A DNA stretch of 30,000 bases from Anaeromyces robustus (lineage: Eukaryota; Neocallimastigomycota; Neocallimastigomycetes; Neocallimastigales; Neocallimastigaceae), in the NCBI GenBank assembly GCA_002104895.1, contig MCFG01000004.1, forward strand, positions 392,501 through 422,500. The letters are read 5' to 3'. Each line of letters begins with the position of its first letter. The first letter of the stretch is position 1. A program made the translations under genes and the position numbers. The notes under the pieces are model-generated. The model was not told the DNA's origin, made no database searches, and worked only from the letters and a program-made list of their open reading frames with translations. Positions 11,031-21,821 of this stretch are shown here, in pieces.

Positions 11031-11032
<2 letters not shown>
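10800..11032 (-). pseudogene. Decayed fragment of a related non-LTR retroelement, left part
   Basis: On the minus strand, 11032 down to about 10880 reads as AIAQIRCFDKWGKSSCII...YSWTKESCTLKKKLK. This matches ALAQVRCFNKWKDSNCIISK...WTWDKESKILNDKLN in the reverse-transcriptase C-terminal region of the full copy (near 13570-13675). Frameshifts and stops follow. The nucleotide sequence at about 10808-10960 is a diverged duplicate of 12232-12395. The fragment is interrupted at 11032 by the poly(A)-tailed insertion at 11033-12078 and resumes after it. Confidence 0.7.
11025..11032. repeat. Target-site duplication, left copy (TATAGCAC)
   Basis: TATAGCAC abuts the poly(T) end of the inserted element here and recurs at 12079-12086 at its 5' end. 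Removing the insertion joins TTGAGCTATAGCAC to AAATCGCTG, which lines up with CTGAGCTAAAGCACATTT in the full copy (around 13659-13680), supporting a true insertion site. Confidence 0.8.
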
Positions 11033-11064
<32 letters not shown>

Positions 11065-12078
11065 GGCACACAATTTGTACGTCAACTTTATTGAATTTAA
11101 ATATTAAAATACATGAATCATAAAAAAACACATAATGAAAAAAAAATGATACTAAAAAAAAAAAAAAATAAAAACCAGTAATATATTATAGATAATAATA
11201 AATAATACTGGAGGAAAAAAAGTAGTATAATAATATTTAAAAACAATAAATCCATACAGCCCTTAATTCTAAATATAGAATTAAAGTAAAATTGATCTAT
11301 CCTATTCCACTAGGGTCGGAAATAGGATCGGCATTTGCCCTACTAGGCTGTCCTACTGTGTTATCAGCATTGACGTTCCTGGAGAGGTTGGTTTTAAATT
11401 TATTGAATAATATATGTTGTCTTTTACAGACAACAGGCATGATATCATTCAATAGAGCCGCAGATCGCAACAAGAATGGGGATTTTGAATAAGTACCAGA
11501 TTCAGTCTGACACTTAAACAAACATTCCCATTCCATTTTGTATGGACTATCGTTAATTCTATCACTAAAACCATAATCTCTACCACCAATTAAAAAAATA
11601 TATATTCTATACCTATTAACTATTTTTTTACTACCTAATATATCTATATTACTAATACTATTATTACTACTTTTATAACCCTTAACAATATTATTTATTC
11701 TATTATCCACACTAGGGTTATTACTTGTCCTAACTAAACTATTAAAAAGACTATCTAAAAAATAAAAAAAATTTCTATCTAAATCAGAGAAGTGATCAAT
11801 ACGAAGATTTTTAAATAAGAAACAATTTATAAACCAATGATCAATTCTCTGATAACTCTCACAATGGAAACAACATGAACAACAATTAGGACAAGAATTA
11901 TTAATCATTTTAGCAGCTTTTGCAACTCTAGCATCAATTTTATATCCACATCTTGCCCTAAGTATCCACCGAAAACCTTTGCTATATTCAGGAAATTCTA
12001 GATTAAGCTTTAAGTAACTTCTTGATTCTTCAAAGTTGTACATTTTATAAGTTTTAGCTTTAATTGATTTATCACTGT
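11033..12078 (-). mobile_element. 5'-truncated non-LTR retrotransposon copy with poly(A) tail (copy A)
   Basis: The minus-strand 3' end is a 29-base A tail (T run 11033-11061). It is preceded by a 3' UTR nearly identical to that of the full copy, with AATAAA about 25 bases before the tail. Homology to the full copy runs from the tail to 12078, opposite about 13482 there, and stops abruptly at the 8-bp target duplication. Abrupt 5' truncation, an A tail and a short duplication are hallmarks of target-primed reverse transcription. It is very similar to 12425-13482 apart from scattered substitutions and a 12-base indel (residues MRFN are absent here). Confidence 0.88.
11297..12078 (-). pseudogene. 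C-terminal fragment of retroelement endonuclease/reverse transcriptase (copy A)
   Basis: About 260 codons remain, open to a stop at 11297. They contain the Cys/His cluster after the reverse transcriptase (CPNC, then CSCCFHC, ending HWFINC), as in the full copy. The catalytic endonuclease and FADD reverse-transcriptase blocks are absent, so the copy cannot mobilise itself. An in-frame ATG at 12086-12088 belongs to the target duplication and flank and is fortuitous. Confidence 0.85.
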
Positions 12079-12420
12079 TATAGCACAAATCGCTGAAGGT
12101 TTGTAAATTTGTAAATTAAATTGAAAACCGTTAACTTACTCTATCATAACCCCAATACCAACTTGAGTTCTTCTGGATTATGAGAATAAGATCCTGTATA
12201 TCTTTGGAAGGTCCCCCATATTTACCTTCCTTGTATATATTAGAAGCTCTTTTAGCTGGGATTTTTTCGTTAGTATATCTCTTGTTAAATAACTTATCAA
12301 TAATTTTCTCTTTTGTAAGACCTTTTAATTTCTTCTTTAGGATACGAGATTCTTTAAGTCTATGAATAGAGTAAATTAAGACATAGTAGGAATATTATAA
12401 TTAAGAAAGAAGAAAAAAAC

Positions 12421-12424
<4 letters not shown>
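12079..12424 (-). pseudogene. Decayed fragment of a related non-LTR retroelement, right part
   Basis: After the right target duplication (12079-12086), about 40 bases continue the fragment that was split at 11032. From about 12126 on, the minus strand reads ESRILKKKLKGLTKEKII followed by a Lys-rich stretch and NSSWYWGYDRVS, then a stop. This is another copy of the segment seen at 10800-10960, and corresponds to KESKILNDKLN...MEFYWDRDM of the full copy but with about 40 extra residues between the anchors. It therefore comes from a different subfamily. It ends at the poly(A) tail of the full copy (T run from 12425). Stops and shifts show that it is dead. Confidence 0.65.
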
Positions 12425-12457
<33 letters not shown>

Positions 12458-15400
12458 GCACACAATTTGTACGTCAACTTTATTGAATTTAAATATTAAA
12501 ATACATGAATCATAAAAAAAACACATAATGAAAAAAAAATGATACTACTAAAAAAAAATAAAAACCAGTAATATATTATAGATAATAATAAATAATACTG
12601 GAGGGAAAAAAAATAGTATAATAATATTTAAAAACAATAAATCCATACAAGCCCTTAATTCTAAATATAGAATTAAAGTAAAATTGATCTATCCTATTCC
12701 ACTAGGGTCGGAAATAGGATCGGCATTTGCCCTACTAGGCTGTCCTACTGTGTTATCAGCATTGACGTTCCTGGAGAGGTTGGTTTTAAATTTATTGAAC
12801 AATATATGTTGTCTTTTACAGACAACAGGCATGATATCATTCAATAGAGCCGCAGATCGCAACAAGAATGGGGATTTTGAATAAGTACCAGATTCAGTCT
12901 GACACTTAAACAAACATTCCCATTCCATTTTGTATGGACTATCGTTAATTCTATCACTAAAACCATAATCCCTTCCACCAATTAAAAAAATATAAATACT
13001 ATACCTATTAACTATTTTTTTATTACCTAATATATCTATATTACTAATACAATTAAACCTCATATTATTACTATTTTTATAACCCTTAACAATACTATTA
13101 ATTCTATTATCCACACTAGGGTTATTACTGGTCCTAACTAAACTATTAAAAAGACTATCTAAAAAATAAAAAAAATTTCTATCTAGATCAGAGAAGTGAT
13201 CAATACGAAGATTTTTAAATAAGAAACAATTTATAAACCAATGATCAATTCTCTGATAACTGTCACAATGGAAACAACATGAACAACAATTAGGACAAGA
13301 ATTATTAATCATTTTTGCAGCTTTAGCAACTCTAGCATCGATTTTATATCCACATCTTGCCCTAAGTATCCACCTAAAACCTTTGCTATATTCAGGATAT
13401 TCTAGATTAAGTTTTAAGTAATTCCTTGATTCTTCAAATTTGTACATTTTATAAGTTTTAGCTTTAATTGATTTATCACTGTTCATGTCTCTGTCCCAAT
13501 AGAATTCCATAATTTCTTTAGAAGAGGATGAAATATTGTTTAATTTATCATTTAATATTTTACTTTCTTTGTCCCACGTCCATTTTCTTGTTGTAGCAAC
13601 ATTATTAACTATCTTAGAGATAATGCAGTTGGAGTCCTTCCACTTATTAAAACATCTAACCTGAGCTAAAGCACATTTACCAGAAAGTGGAGGAATATTG
13701 AGTTCTTTTGAGATGCAATAAATAGAAACAAAAGAATTAGGTTTCGAGTAGCCTAAAATCCAATAAAAACCTTTGTTAATAATTGTTTGTGTAGAACTAG
13801 TATTGTTTTTGTTAGAACCAAGCAAAGGAGCGTAATAGGAAACTTGTCCAATAACTTTTGCAGAGAATAAAGTTCTTTTAAGAGGAATAGGAATCAGATC
13901 ATTTTTTAAAAAACCTTGAATTGAAAACAAAGCCTTACTAACTTTATTTTTCATTTTACTAATAACGAATTTTAAATCTAGAGATTTGTGAAAGGGAACA
14001 CCAAGGTAAGTATAACAATCTGTTTTAGGGATTGGGATTCCTGTTAAATAAAAGGTAGGGTCTTCTCTAAGAATATATTCCGAATTTTCATGTCTAACAG
14101 CAAATGTGGCACATTTATTAATTCCAAAAGTCATCTCATTGTCCTTAGCCCATTTACTAACTGAGCGAAGAAGTTTATTCATACGAGATCTACTAGGGGC
14201 ACAAAGAACAATATCATCAGCAAATAATCCTCCACAGCAATATTCAGTATCTATTTTCACACCATTATGCAGGCAATCGTTGAAGATGTCGTTGATAAAC
14301 AAATTAAAAAGTATAGGAGATAAGGGACATCCTTGTCGAACTCCTTTAAGTATACTGAAGGAATCGGAAAATTGTCCATTAATTTTAACACAAGCTTTGG
14401 AAGACAGATATAGGTTCTCCAAAAATTGAAAGCATTTTCCTTGTATACCAAGGTATAAATTTTCGATAAAATGTTATAGATGGGCACAGAATCGTAAGCT
14501 TTTTTAAGATCCAGAAAAGCTAAATAAGTATCTTCCCCTTTGAATTTACGTCTTTGACAAATAGAAAGAATAGAGATAAAAAGACTAATACATTCTTCCT
14601 TATTCCGAAAGCCAAATTGTTCTGGTCTAATGAATCCATGACTTATACCATATTCAGAAATTCTAGAAGCAATAATTTTCGAAAGAATCTTAATACCATT
14701 ATTGATAAGAGAGATACCACGATAGTTATCACAATTAGAAAGATCGCCTTTTTTTGGGATAGAAACAATGGATGCATTATTCCAAAAAATAGGAAAATCA
14801 CCATTCCAAATACGATTAATTAAGAAATGGAAACAACTAAGACCAGCCGGAATATAGGAATCATTATTTGCAGAGTCATCTGAAGAGGAATCAGGAATTA
14901 AAGCTTTATAAAATTCAATAGGGATACCGTCGGGACCCGAGGCTTTAAAGTTAGGGATAGAAAGGATGGCCTTTTTGATTTCTTCAATGCTGATATCTTG
15001 GTTGGTATCCCATACTATGTTATTTCCACTCTTTATACGATTGATAGCGGGAGAATACTTCCAGAATTTTTTATTCATGCTATGTCCAGTAGAGTCATTA
15101 CTAAGTTTCTTATAATAATTACACCAAACATCTAATTGATCTTTAGTACTATACACTAAGTTATCTTGGTGGTCTCTGATAGGATGAGGTATAAATAACT
15201 CCTGATTGTTATTTTTAATATTCTTCTTAATCCATGACCATGATTTTCTGCTGTCATTTTTTAAGGTAGCCTCGCAGCCTATTTTAATCCAAAATAAGTA
15301 GTTTTGTCTTCTAAATTCATTACATTTTTTATGAATAGATTGGCATAATTTATTATAAGATGCAACAAGGATAATAAATTGATTAGGTTCATAATCTAAA

Positions 15401-16950
15401 TGGCTCTTTTTAATTTGTCGATACTTCAAGCTTTTAATTCTTTGAAGACAGTAAATATTACGTGACATATGGAACATTGATTTCCTAATTTCAGTAGAAG
15501 ATGTAATTTCAAGATCCTCTGCAATTGAATTAGATGTATCAATAAACTTATCAACTAGATCATCAATAGAAAGATAAGGATTATTAAAAATCTCATTATT
15601 TAAAATAGCAAACTTGTTATTGTCAACAATATCGTTTTTCATTTCCTTACAGCGAATTCTATTCCATTGAACAACCTTTTTTGGGTGAGTAAAGGAGAGA
15701 TCAACAAAGTTTTTCTTACAATATACTAGCATTGGTTTATGATCAGAGACTGGGTGATAATCAATAAAAGAAGCATACGATATAAGGTTCAACATTTTAT
15801 AATTAACCAAAGCATGATCAATATCTGAAGATAGATTACCTTGAACCCAAGAGATTCTTGAACTATTGAGAGGTAAAATCATCCAACCATTAATTTGTGA
15901 TATTTTTTCTTCAAGGTCCACTGTTTTCATGTTAAAATCCCCAACAAGAATAGAAGCATGATCACGATGAATATTAAGCCATTCAATAACTTCTGCTAAA
16001 GCACACTTCACTTGTGTAGAATGAGAGCTGACAGGGATATATACATTTCCAACAGAGCATTTAGAGTCGTAGATATTATAATTGGTTAAGGAAATAATGT
16101 AATTAAATGAATTCTCTTCAAGTATTGCTTGACAAGATTTATGATAACCTAAAAATAAACCTCTCATGCCTGGAATACTATCAACGGCTCTTCTAACAAA
16201 ATAACGGTAATTGGGAATAGTGACTTTACATGGTTGACTACTATTGGAACCAGAACCATTCTTTGTTTCTTGAAAACAGAGGAAAAGAGGTTTGAATAAT
16301 GTGATAAAGTATTCGATACTATCTTTCTTTTCATGGTTCCATCCATTGGTATTCCAACTAAGACAAAAAGTAAACTTATCTTTGATAGAATTAAGAGAGT
16401 TGAGATTAGAGTGTATACTAACTAATGAGTTGCGTTGAGAAGAATCTGAAGTATTAGATTGTGAGGATGTTGTAGTAGAATTACTTTGGTTATTAATTGA
16501 ATCATTAAAGTTTGTTGTAGAATTACTTTGGTTATTGATTGAATCATTAAAGTTTGTTGAAGAAGAAAATAGTTGATTTCTGGTCTGTTGAAGTGATCTT
16601 TTACGAATATAATGAGTGCAATTACTATACGACAAGCGAGCATTTGAGATATGTGATACAAATTTCTTTTTGAAATCATCAAATTTGAAGTCAGATGATA
16701 AAACCTTGATCCTAAAATACCAACCTCTAGAACACATAGATCGTTTAACTGAAAGAATGTACTTGTTGAACTCCTTAAATTTCGATTCCAGAAAATCTAT
16801 CATATATGCATTGGTCCATGAGTGAAGGCCATTGATGAAGATAATGCTAGTGTTGTTAATATCAATTCCATAACAACGGAAACCACGAACAAACACATTA
16901 CTATTTTCGTTACTATTATAAAAATTCCGTACCACTGTGATTATATATAT
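12425..16950 (-). mobile_element. Near-full-length single-ORF non-LTR retrotransposon (copy B)
   Basis: Order on the minus strand: a short leader, one coding region (16935 to 12689), a 234-base 3' UTR with AATAAA at 12479-12484, and a 30-base A tail (T run 12425-12454). Domains are an apurinic-type endonuclease, a reverse transcriptase and a Cys/His cluster, without long terminal repeats, integrase or a visible RNase H. No separate ORF1 lies upstream. The 5' boundary is approximate because the leader merges into A/T DNA, and no convincing target duplication was found. Dictyostelid TRE elements have two ORFs and sit beside tRNA genes; neither applies here, so I do not assign it to TRE. Confidence 0.88.
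12689..16935 (-). pseudogene. Retrotransposon endonuclease/reverse transcriptase, one frameshift
   Basis: From ATG at 16935 the frame runs 892 codons; homology moves to the next frame at about codon 829 (near 14449-14452) and continues to the stop at 12689, about 1,410 residues in all. Residues 1-185 are an N-terminal region ending in Ser/Asn-rich sequence with a duplicated NFNDSINNQSNSTT block. Residues 188-405 are an endonuclease/exonuclease/phosphatase domain: SWNTNGW (Asn195), FQETKNG (Glu223), VGDFNM (Asp333, Asn335), SDIDHAL (Asp371) and PVSDHKP (His399). The reverse transcriptase follows: KASGPDGIP, SIPKKGD, NYRGISL, QFGFR, FLDLKKAYDSV, then past the shift GVRQGCPLSPILF and FADD (near 14213-14224). 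A C-terminal Cys/His cluster (CPNC to HWFINC) resembles the zinc-binding tail of such enzymes. A single lost base explains the break; programmed -1 slippage is an untested alternative. Confidence 0.9.
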
Positions 16951-16996
16951 TTAATATTGAAAAAAATAAAAAAGAAAAATGAAGTGCAAAACTAAA

Positions 16997-17046
<50 letters not shown>

Positions 17047-18242
17047 AAAAAGATCGAGTTAAAAAAAATGTAGACTAGTAATAACTGAATGTAAATTTTT
17101 CACTGTTGTTTAAATTTTACAATTGTTTATCTTCTTTACACTATTATAAAAACACTTTTAGAATATTGATAGTTGTTATAAAATCTCTTTTTGCGAATGT
17201 AAATATATTTGAAATCTTGTAAATTCTTAAATTCATGAAATTAAAAAAAAGTTAAAGGTGAAGAACTCAAAAATAACTATTCTAAACTCTAATAAAGTAT
17301 AAGCACATGCATTTGAGTGAATCAAGCTCATACAATAATTAACGCAATTACAATGGATTCATACAGTGATAATATACAGAAATACATGAAAGGTAAATTT
17401 AAAAGAAAATACAAATATCTCATTTCCTGCATATCCAGCTTATACATATTATTAGAAAAAAGAACAATTATTTAGGAGACTTCATAAAATGCCCTTAACG
17501 TCGCCATGTATCGACAGGCATTTACCCTCTTCTGAGCATTCCAAATGAATGGAAGTACAGGTCCTCAGAAGAGGTGGAAAAAAACGAAAGAAAATGAATT
17601 TATTAGTTATTAAAGAAGTTTTGAGTTGAAATTTGAAATTATAGGTTTTATTGTCAGTTATAATAATATGCTTTAGAAATTGCAATTCTTGACAAATAAA
17701 TAATAATAAAAAAAAAAGGAAATTTACTATTTTTACTATTATATATTTAATTTTTATGATAAAAAAGAAGGAAAAGAACAAGTTTTTATGCTTTAATGAA
17801 TAAAAAAAACTAAAAGTTTAAAAAAACATCACCCTTTTTTTTTAAAACACATCAATTATTTTCAATAAATGTATATAAATATATAATTTTTTTTTTTGTT
17901 TATAATTTTTTATTTAAATAAATTATTTTTTTTAAAAAAAAAATTAGTAATGTTTATGTATAATGTATAATTAAGAATTTTAAAAAAAGAAAAGAATAGT
18001 AAAAATTATCTATATCAAAATTCAATAATTAATTCTAAAAAATGTTCATCTTAAATCATCCATAAATAATTCTTTTCTTCTTTGATCTTTTTTTTCTTTA
18101 TAAAAAAATTAAAAATGATTTAAAAAAAAAAAAAAAAAATAACTTTCATATTATTTTCTTTTTTTTTTTTGTGTAAAATAAAAAAGTTCATGATATACTA
18201 TATAATATAATTATATATGTTAATAATTATGATCTATAATAT
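16951..18242. other. Right flank of the retroelement cluster and spacer to the RRM gene
   Basis: After the element's 5' end comes a TA run, then a 30-T run (17012-17041) of the same length as the two retroelement tails. About 530 bases of GC-richer sequence without a credible ORF follow, including the two-hairpin island at 17496-17574. From about 17.75 kb the DNA returns to plain A/T spacer with T and A runs and the 3' flank of the minus-strand RRM gene. Confidence 0.55.
17496..17574. other. Two adjacent strong stem-loops, candidate structured RNA
   Basis: Stem 1: AAATGCC pairs with GGCATTT around an inner GTCG/CGAC pairing (about 17487-17523). Stem 2: CCTCTTCTGAG (17526-17536) pairs perfectly over 11 bp with CTCAGAAGAGG (17564-17574), with CATTC/GAATG inside its 27-base loop. 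Only two bases separate the stems. In DNA this A/T-rich, such mixed-base complementary arms are hard to get by chance. It may be a small RNA gene or the end of a mobile element; no family motif is recognised. Confidence 0.4.
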
Positions 18243-19327
18243 TTATTCTTGAGCTGGAGTTTCAGCCTTAGCTTCTTCTCTTGGTTGTTGGCTAGCTAAA
18301 GCAATCTTAATAATTAATTTACGTCCATCAATTTCTAATTCATTAACTTCGTTAAGGATCTTTTGTTGGTCTTCTTGGGTCTTAGCCTTAATGAAACCGA
18401 ATCCCTTACTTCTTCCACTTCTGTAACGAATAACCTTAGCAGATTCAATGTTGTAGTTGCTGAAAGCCTTCTTTAATTCTTCATCATCTAACTTGAATGG
18501 AAGGTTAGCAACGTAGATAGTGGTTTCGGAGGTTTCACCAGTTGGTGGTTGTGGTCTACGAGTTCTGTATCTGAAGTTACGTCCACCACGACGGTAGAAA
18601 CGACCACGACCACGACCTCTACCACGGTAACCACGACCACGGTATCTTGGACGACCATCATCACCATCATCCTTTTTTATTATTATTAATAATTTTATTT
18701 AATTAAAATAAAATAAAATATAAAAAATAAAAATTAATACTTTCATCATTAAAATTATTTAATATATATATCCTATTTTTCTTTTAAATAAAAATACATA
18801 CTCTTCTACCACGGTAACCACCACGGTAACCACCTCTTCTACGGTAACCTCTACCACGGTAACCTCTACCACGGTATCCTCTTCTACCACCACGGAAGCT
18901 TCTACGTTCTTCTGGGTTCTTAGTTTTGGCAATTTCAACATTAATTTGTCTGCCGTCTAATTCTTTCTTGTTAAATTCTTCAACAGCTTTGTTAGCTTCA
19001 GCTTCAGTAGCGAATGAAACAAATCCATATCCGAGTGACTTACCTCTACGATTAATAATATTGGCATCCTTGCTGTTTTATTTATTTATATTTATATATT
19101 AAACAATAAAAAAATAAATTATTTAATATTTTTCACATATTTATTTTTAATAATAATTATTATATTTTAATTTTTTTATAAACATACACATCACCAGATG
19201 GCTTGAAGAATTCCTTTAATTGTTCGTTAGTAGTTTTGAAAGCAATGTTTCCAACGAAAACCTTGAAAACGTCTTCAGCCTTGGTTTCAGTGGTTGGAGT
19301 AGTAGCGTTGTTTTCTTGTTCAGTCAT
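18243..19327 (-). CDS. RNA-binding protein, RRM - RG-rich linker - RRM (Sbp1-like order)
   Basis: Three exons on the minus strand, 19327-19188, 19072-18802 and 18671-18243, give 279 residues (840 bases with TAA). Both donors are GTATGT and the acceptors are CAG and AAG. RRM1 starts near residue 20 with VFVGNIAF (RNP2) and has KSLGYGFVSF (RNP1) after the first junction. The middle, spanning the exon 2/3 junction, is built of GYRGRG and GRGRGRGR units, a typical arginine-methylation and RNA-binding RGG region. RRM2 carries TIYVANLPF (RNP2) and RSKGFGFIKA (RNP1), then a short acidic tail. This order matches yeast Sbp1, a translation repressor and mRNA-decay factor that binds eIF4G through its RGG region. 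A role in mRNA binding is secure; Sbp1-like function is inference. The coding region uses more C-ending codons than its neighbours, as in highly expressed dictyostelid genes. The ATG chosen is preceded by an out-of-frame ATG at 19340. Confidence 0.92.
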
Positions 19328-19340
19328 TATTTCCCTTCAT
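19320..19340 (-). promoter_or_regulatory. Possible overlapping upstream ORF at the RRM gene start
   Basis: An ATG at 19340-19338 opens a six-codon frame (MKGNND) whose TGA at 19322-19320 overlaps the main start at 19327. If the mRNA leader includes it, it would reduce or tune initiation at the main ATG, which would suit autoregulation of an RNA-binding protein. It matters only if transcription starts upstream of it, which the sequence cannot show. Confidence 0.3.
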
Positions 19341-21821
19341 TATTATAATATTTTATTTTTATAAATATTAATATCATTTTCTTAAAAATAAACATAAAAG
19401 AAAAAAAAAAACAAAAACAAAAAACATAACAAAAAACTTTTTTTAACTTAAATAATTCATTTAAAAAAAAAAAAGATCAAATCTTTTATAAATTCATAAA
19501 CTAATTTATTTATTTATTTTTATTTTCAAATTTTATTTTCAATTTTTATTTATTATATTTGTTTTGATCAAGTTTAATTCTTTTGATCATTTTTTTTATT
19601 TCAATAAATATTTCTCATCAATCTTATATTTCTTTAAATCAATTTTATTTATTTTTTTTTGTTCTTTTTTTTTTCCGTTTATTTTGTTTATTTTTTTTTT
19701 GTTTATTTATTTCTTTACTTTTTTTTCTCTTTTCCTTTTTATTGTCTTTGCTTTTATTTATATTTATTACTATTGTTTTTCTTTTTTTTTTATTTTTATT
19801 TCCTTAATATATATATATATAAAGTTATTTCATATTTTAAAAAAAATTTATTAACACTCACTGTTTATCTATCTATATTTATCTCCTTTTAGTTATTTTT
19901 TTATGGATTGGAAAAGAAAAATTTTTTTTTGCTGGATATGGACCAAAAAATTTATTTCTCTTTTTTTTTTTTGTTGTTCTTTATTGATTGATTATTTAAC
20001 TTCTGAGAGATTCTATTTTTAATTACGAAAAACAGAAAAATTTTGTTTTTATATATGATTTTTTTAATTAAATTAATATATAAAATTTAATTAATCTAAT
20101 GCTTATTATAATATATTCTATTATTCTCTAAAATTTTTTATATATTTAAGGTTATGTACTATTATATTTAATATATAAATAAATTAACGAAATGAATAAT
20201 ACATAAAATATATAATAAAAATAGAATAGAATATATAATAAAATATATGATAAAATATATAAATTATACTATTTTAAATTAATTGTCATCAGCCAATTAA
20301 GTGTTAGTTGATTAAAATATTATTTATTTGATTAATATTATTTATTTATTTGATTATATTGAATTATATATTATTTTTTATATTATATTTATTTGAATAA
20401 ATATAATTTTTATACTTTAATATAAAATTATATTTTGATTTAAATTATTTAAAGTGCAAAGTATATTATTCTATATATCATTTATATATTAGAAAGTATA
20501 AAAGAATGGCCATATTATAATATATTATTTATATATATAATATTAAGGATTATCCATATATTATTTATATATAGGTTTTTTTTTTTTTTAAAAGGAGTAA
20601 ATATAAATACAACCAAAAGAGTAATATATAATATATTATTCATTTGATTTATAATATATTATATTTCAATATTAATATATATTAAGATATACGTGGACGA
20701 TAAATATTAAAATAAATAATTATTGAATTTTAACAATATATTTGTATATATAGTCTATTATATGCAATAATATAAAGAAATATATATTTAAATATAAATA
20801 AAAATAAAATGGAAAAAAAAAAACGAATTTATGAATATTACAATTACAGGAAATAAATAAATAAATAAAAAAAAAAAATGACATGGTTTTTTATTATATA
20901 AATATATATAAATAAATGTATAATAAATACTAAATATATACCGAATATATAATATAAATATAATTTAACTATATAAATGTTAATATATTAATAAAAATTA
21001 AGAGTATTAAATATTTTATTTTTTATATATTATTATTATTAACTACAAAGAAGTAGAAGAAAACGTAGTAATTGTTATAGTTGTAATGGTATTTTTTAGT
21101 GGTTAAAAATTAAAAGTAATTGTTGAATTATCCATAAATAAATAATTATATAATAATTATATAATAAATAAATAATTGAATAATAAATAAATAATTGAAT
21201 AAATAAATAATTGAATAAATAAATAATTGATTGAATAATTGAATAATTCTATATTTTATATATAAATTGATTTGTACTTTAATTATTTAAATTTTATTAT
21301 GAATAAATAGAATTTTTAGAATAAACGATGGATTTATTTTTTTTAAGTTATTGAACTTTTTCCAAACCATTTTTATTGTATGACTAATAATTTTTTTTTA
21401 TTTTATTTTTTAGCTTTTTTTTAATGTAAATCATGAATAAGACCTGATGATATGTGTTATGTTTATTATAGAATGCTTTTTTAACATTAACATTAACATT
21501 AAAAAATATTTATATATATAATATTAGTTATTTAAATCTTATTAATTATAATAAAATATATTATAATGATATAATATTAATATAATTATACCTCTTATAT
21601 TTAGTATCAAAAAAAAAAAAAAGTCATAATTAACTCTAAAGTCACAATTTTATTGTTTATCGATATAATATTATTAATTTTATCTTATCTCCGATCGTTC
21701 AATTAAATAATAAAAATAAAAATTCAAACTAAAAAAGGAACAAATGATAAATCTTTTTATATATATAAATTATGATAGCAAAAAAAAAAAAAATTTTTTA
21801 AAATATTAAAAAATGATAAAA

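Noticed and set aside
11292-11492. Plus-strand 66-codon ORF found again identically at 12684-12884
   Set aside because: It recurs only because both retroelement copies share this DNA; it is the antisense of the reverse-transcriptase C-terminus.
12425-16950. Assignment of the element to the TRE/DRE family
   Set aside because: Domain order partly fits TRE ORF2, but there is no ORF1, no A/B/C modules that I can recognise and no tRNA neighbour.
12390-16975. Possible target duplication of the full retroelement copy (GAAAAAAA on both sides)
   Set aside because: The shared string is low complexity, not adjacent to the poly(T) run, and expected by chance here.
17482-17781. 99-codon minus-strand ORF at the right flank of the cluster
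   Set aside because: Its Phe/Ile/Lys composition reflects A/T runs, and its C-terminal part overlaps the hairpin island; no homology was recognised.
18488-18941. Val-rich minus-strand ORFs at 18488-18670 and 18759-18941
   Set aside because: They are wrong-frame readings of the RG-rich exons of the RRM protein.
21430-21480. C/D snoRNA suggested by CCTGATGATATG
   Set aside because: The C-box-like and CTGA strings overlap each other, with no second box at proper spacing and no terminal stem.
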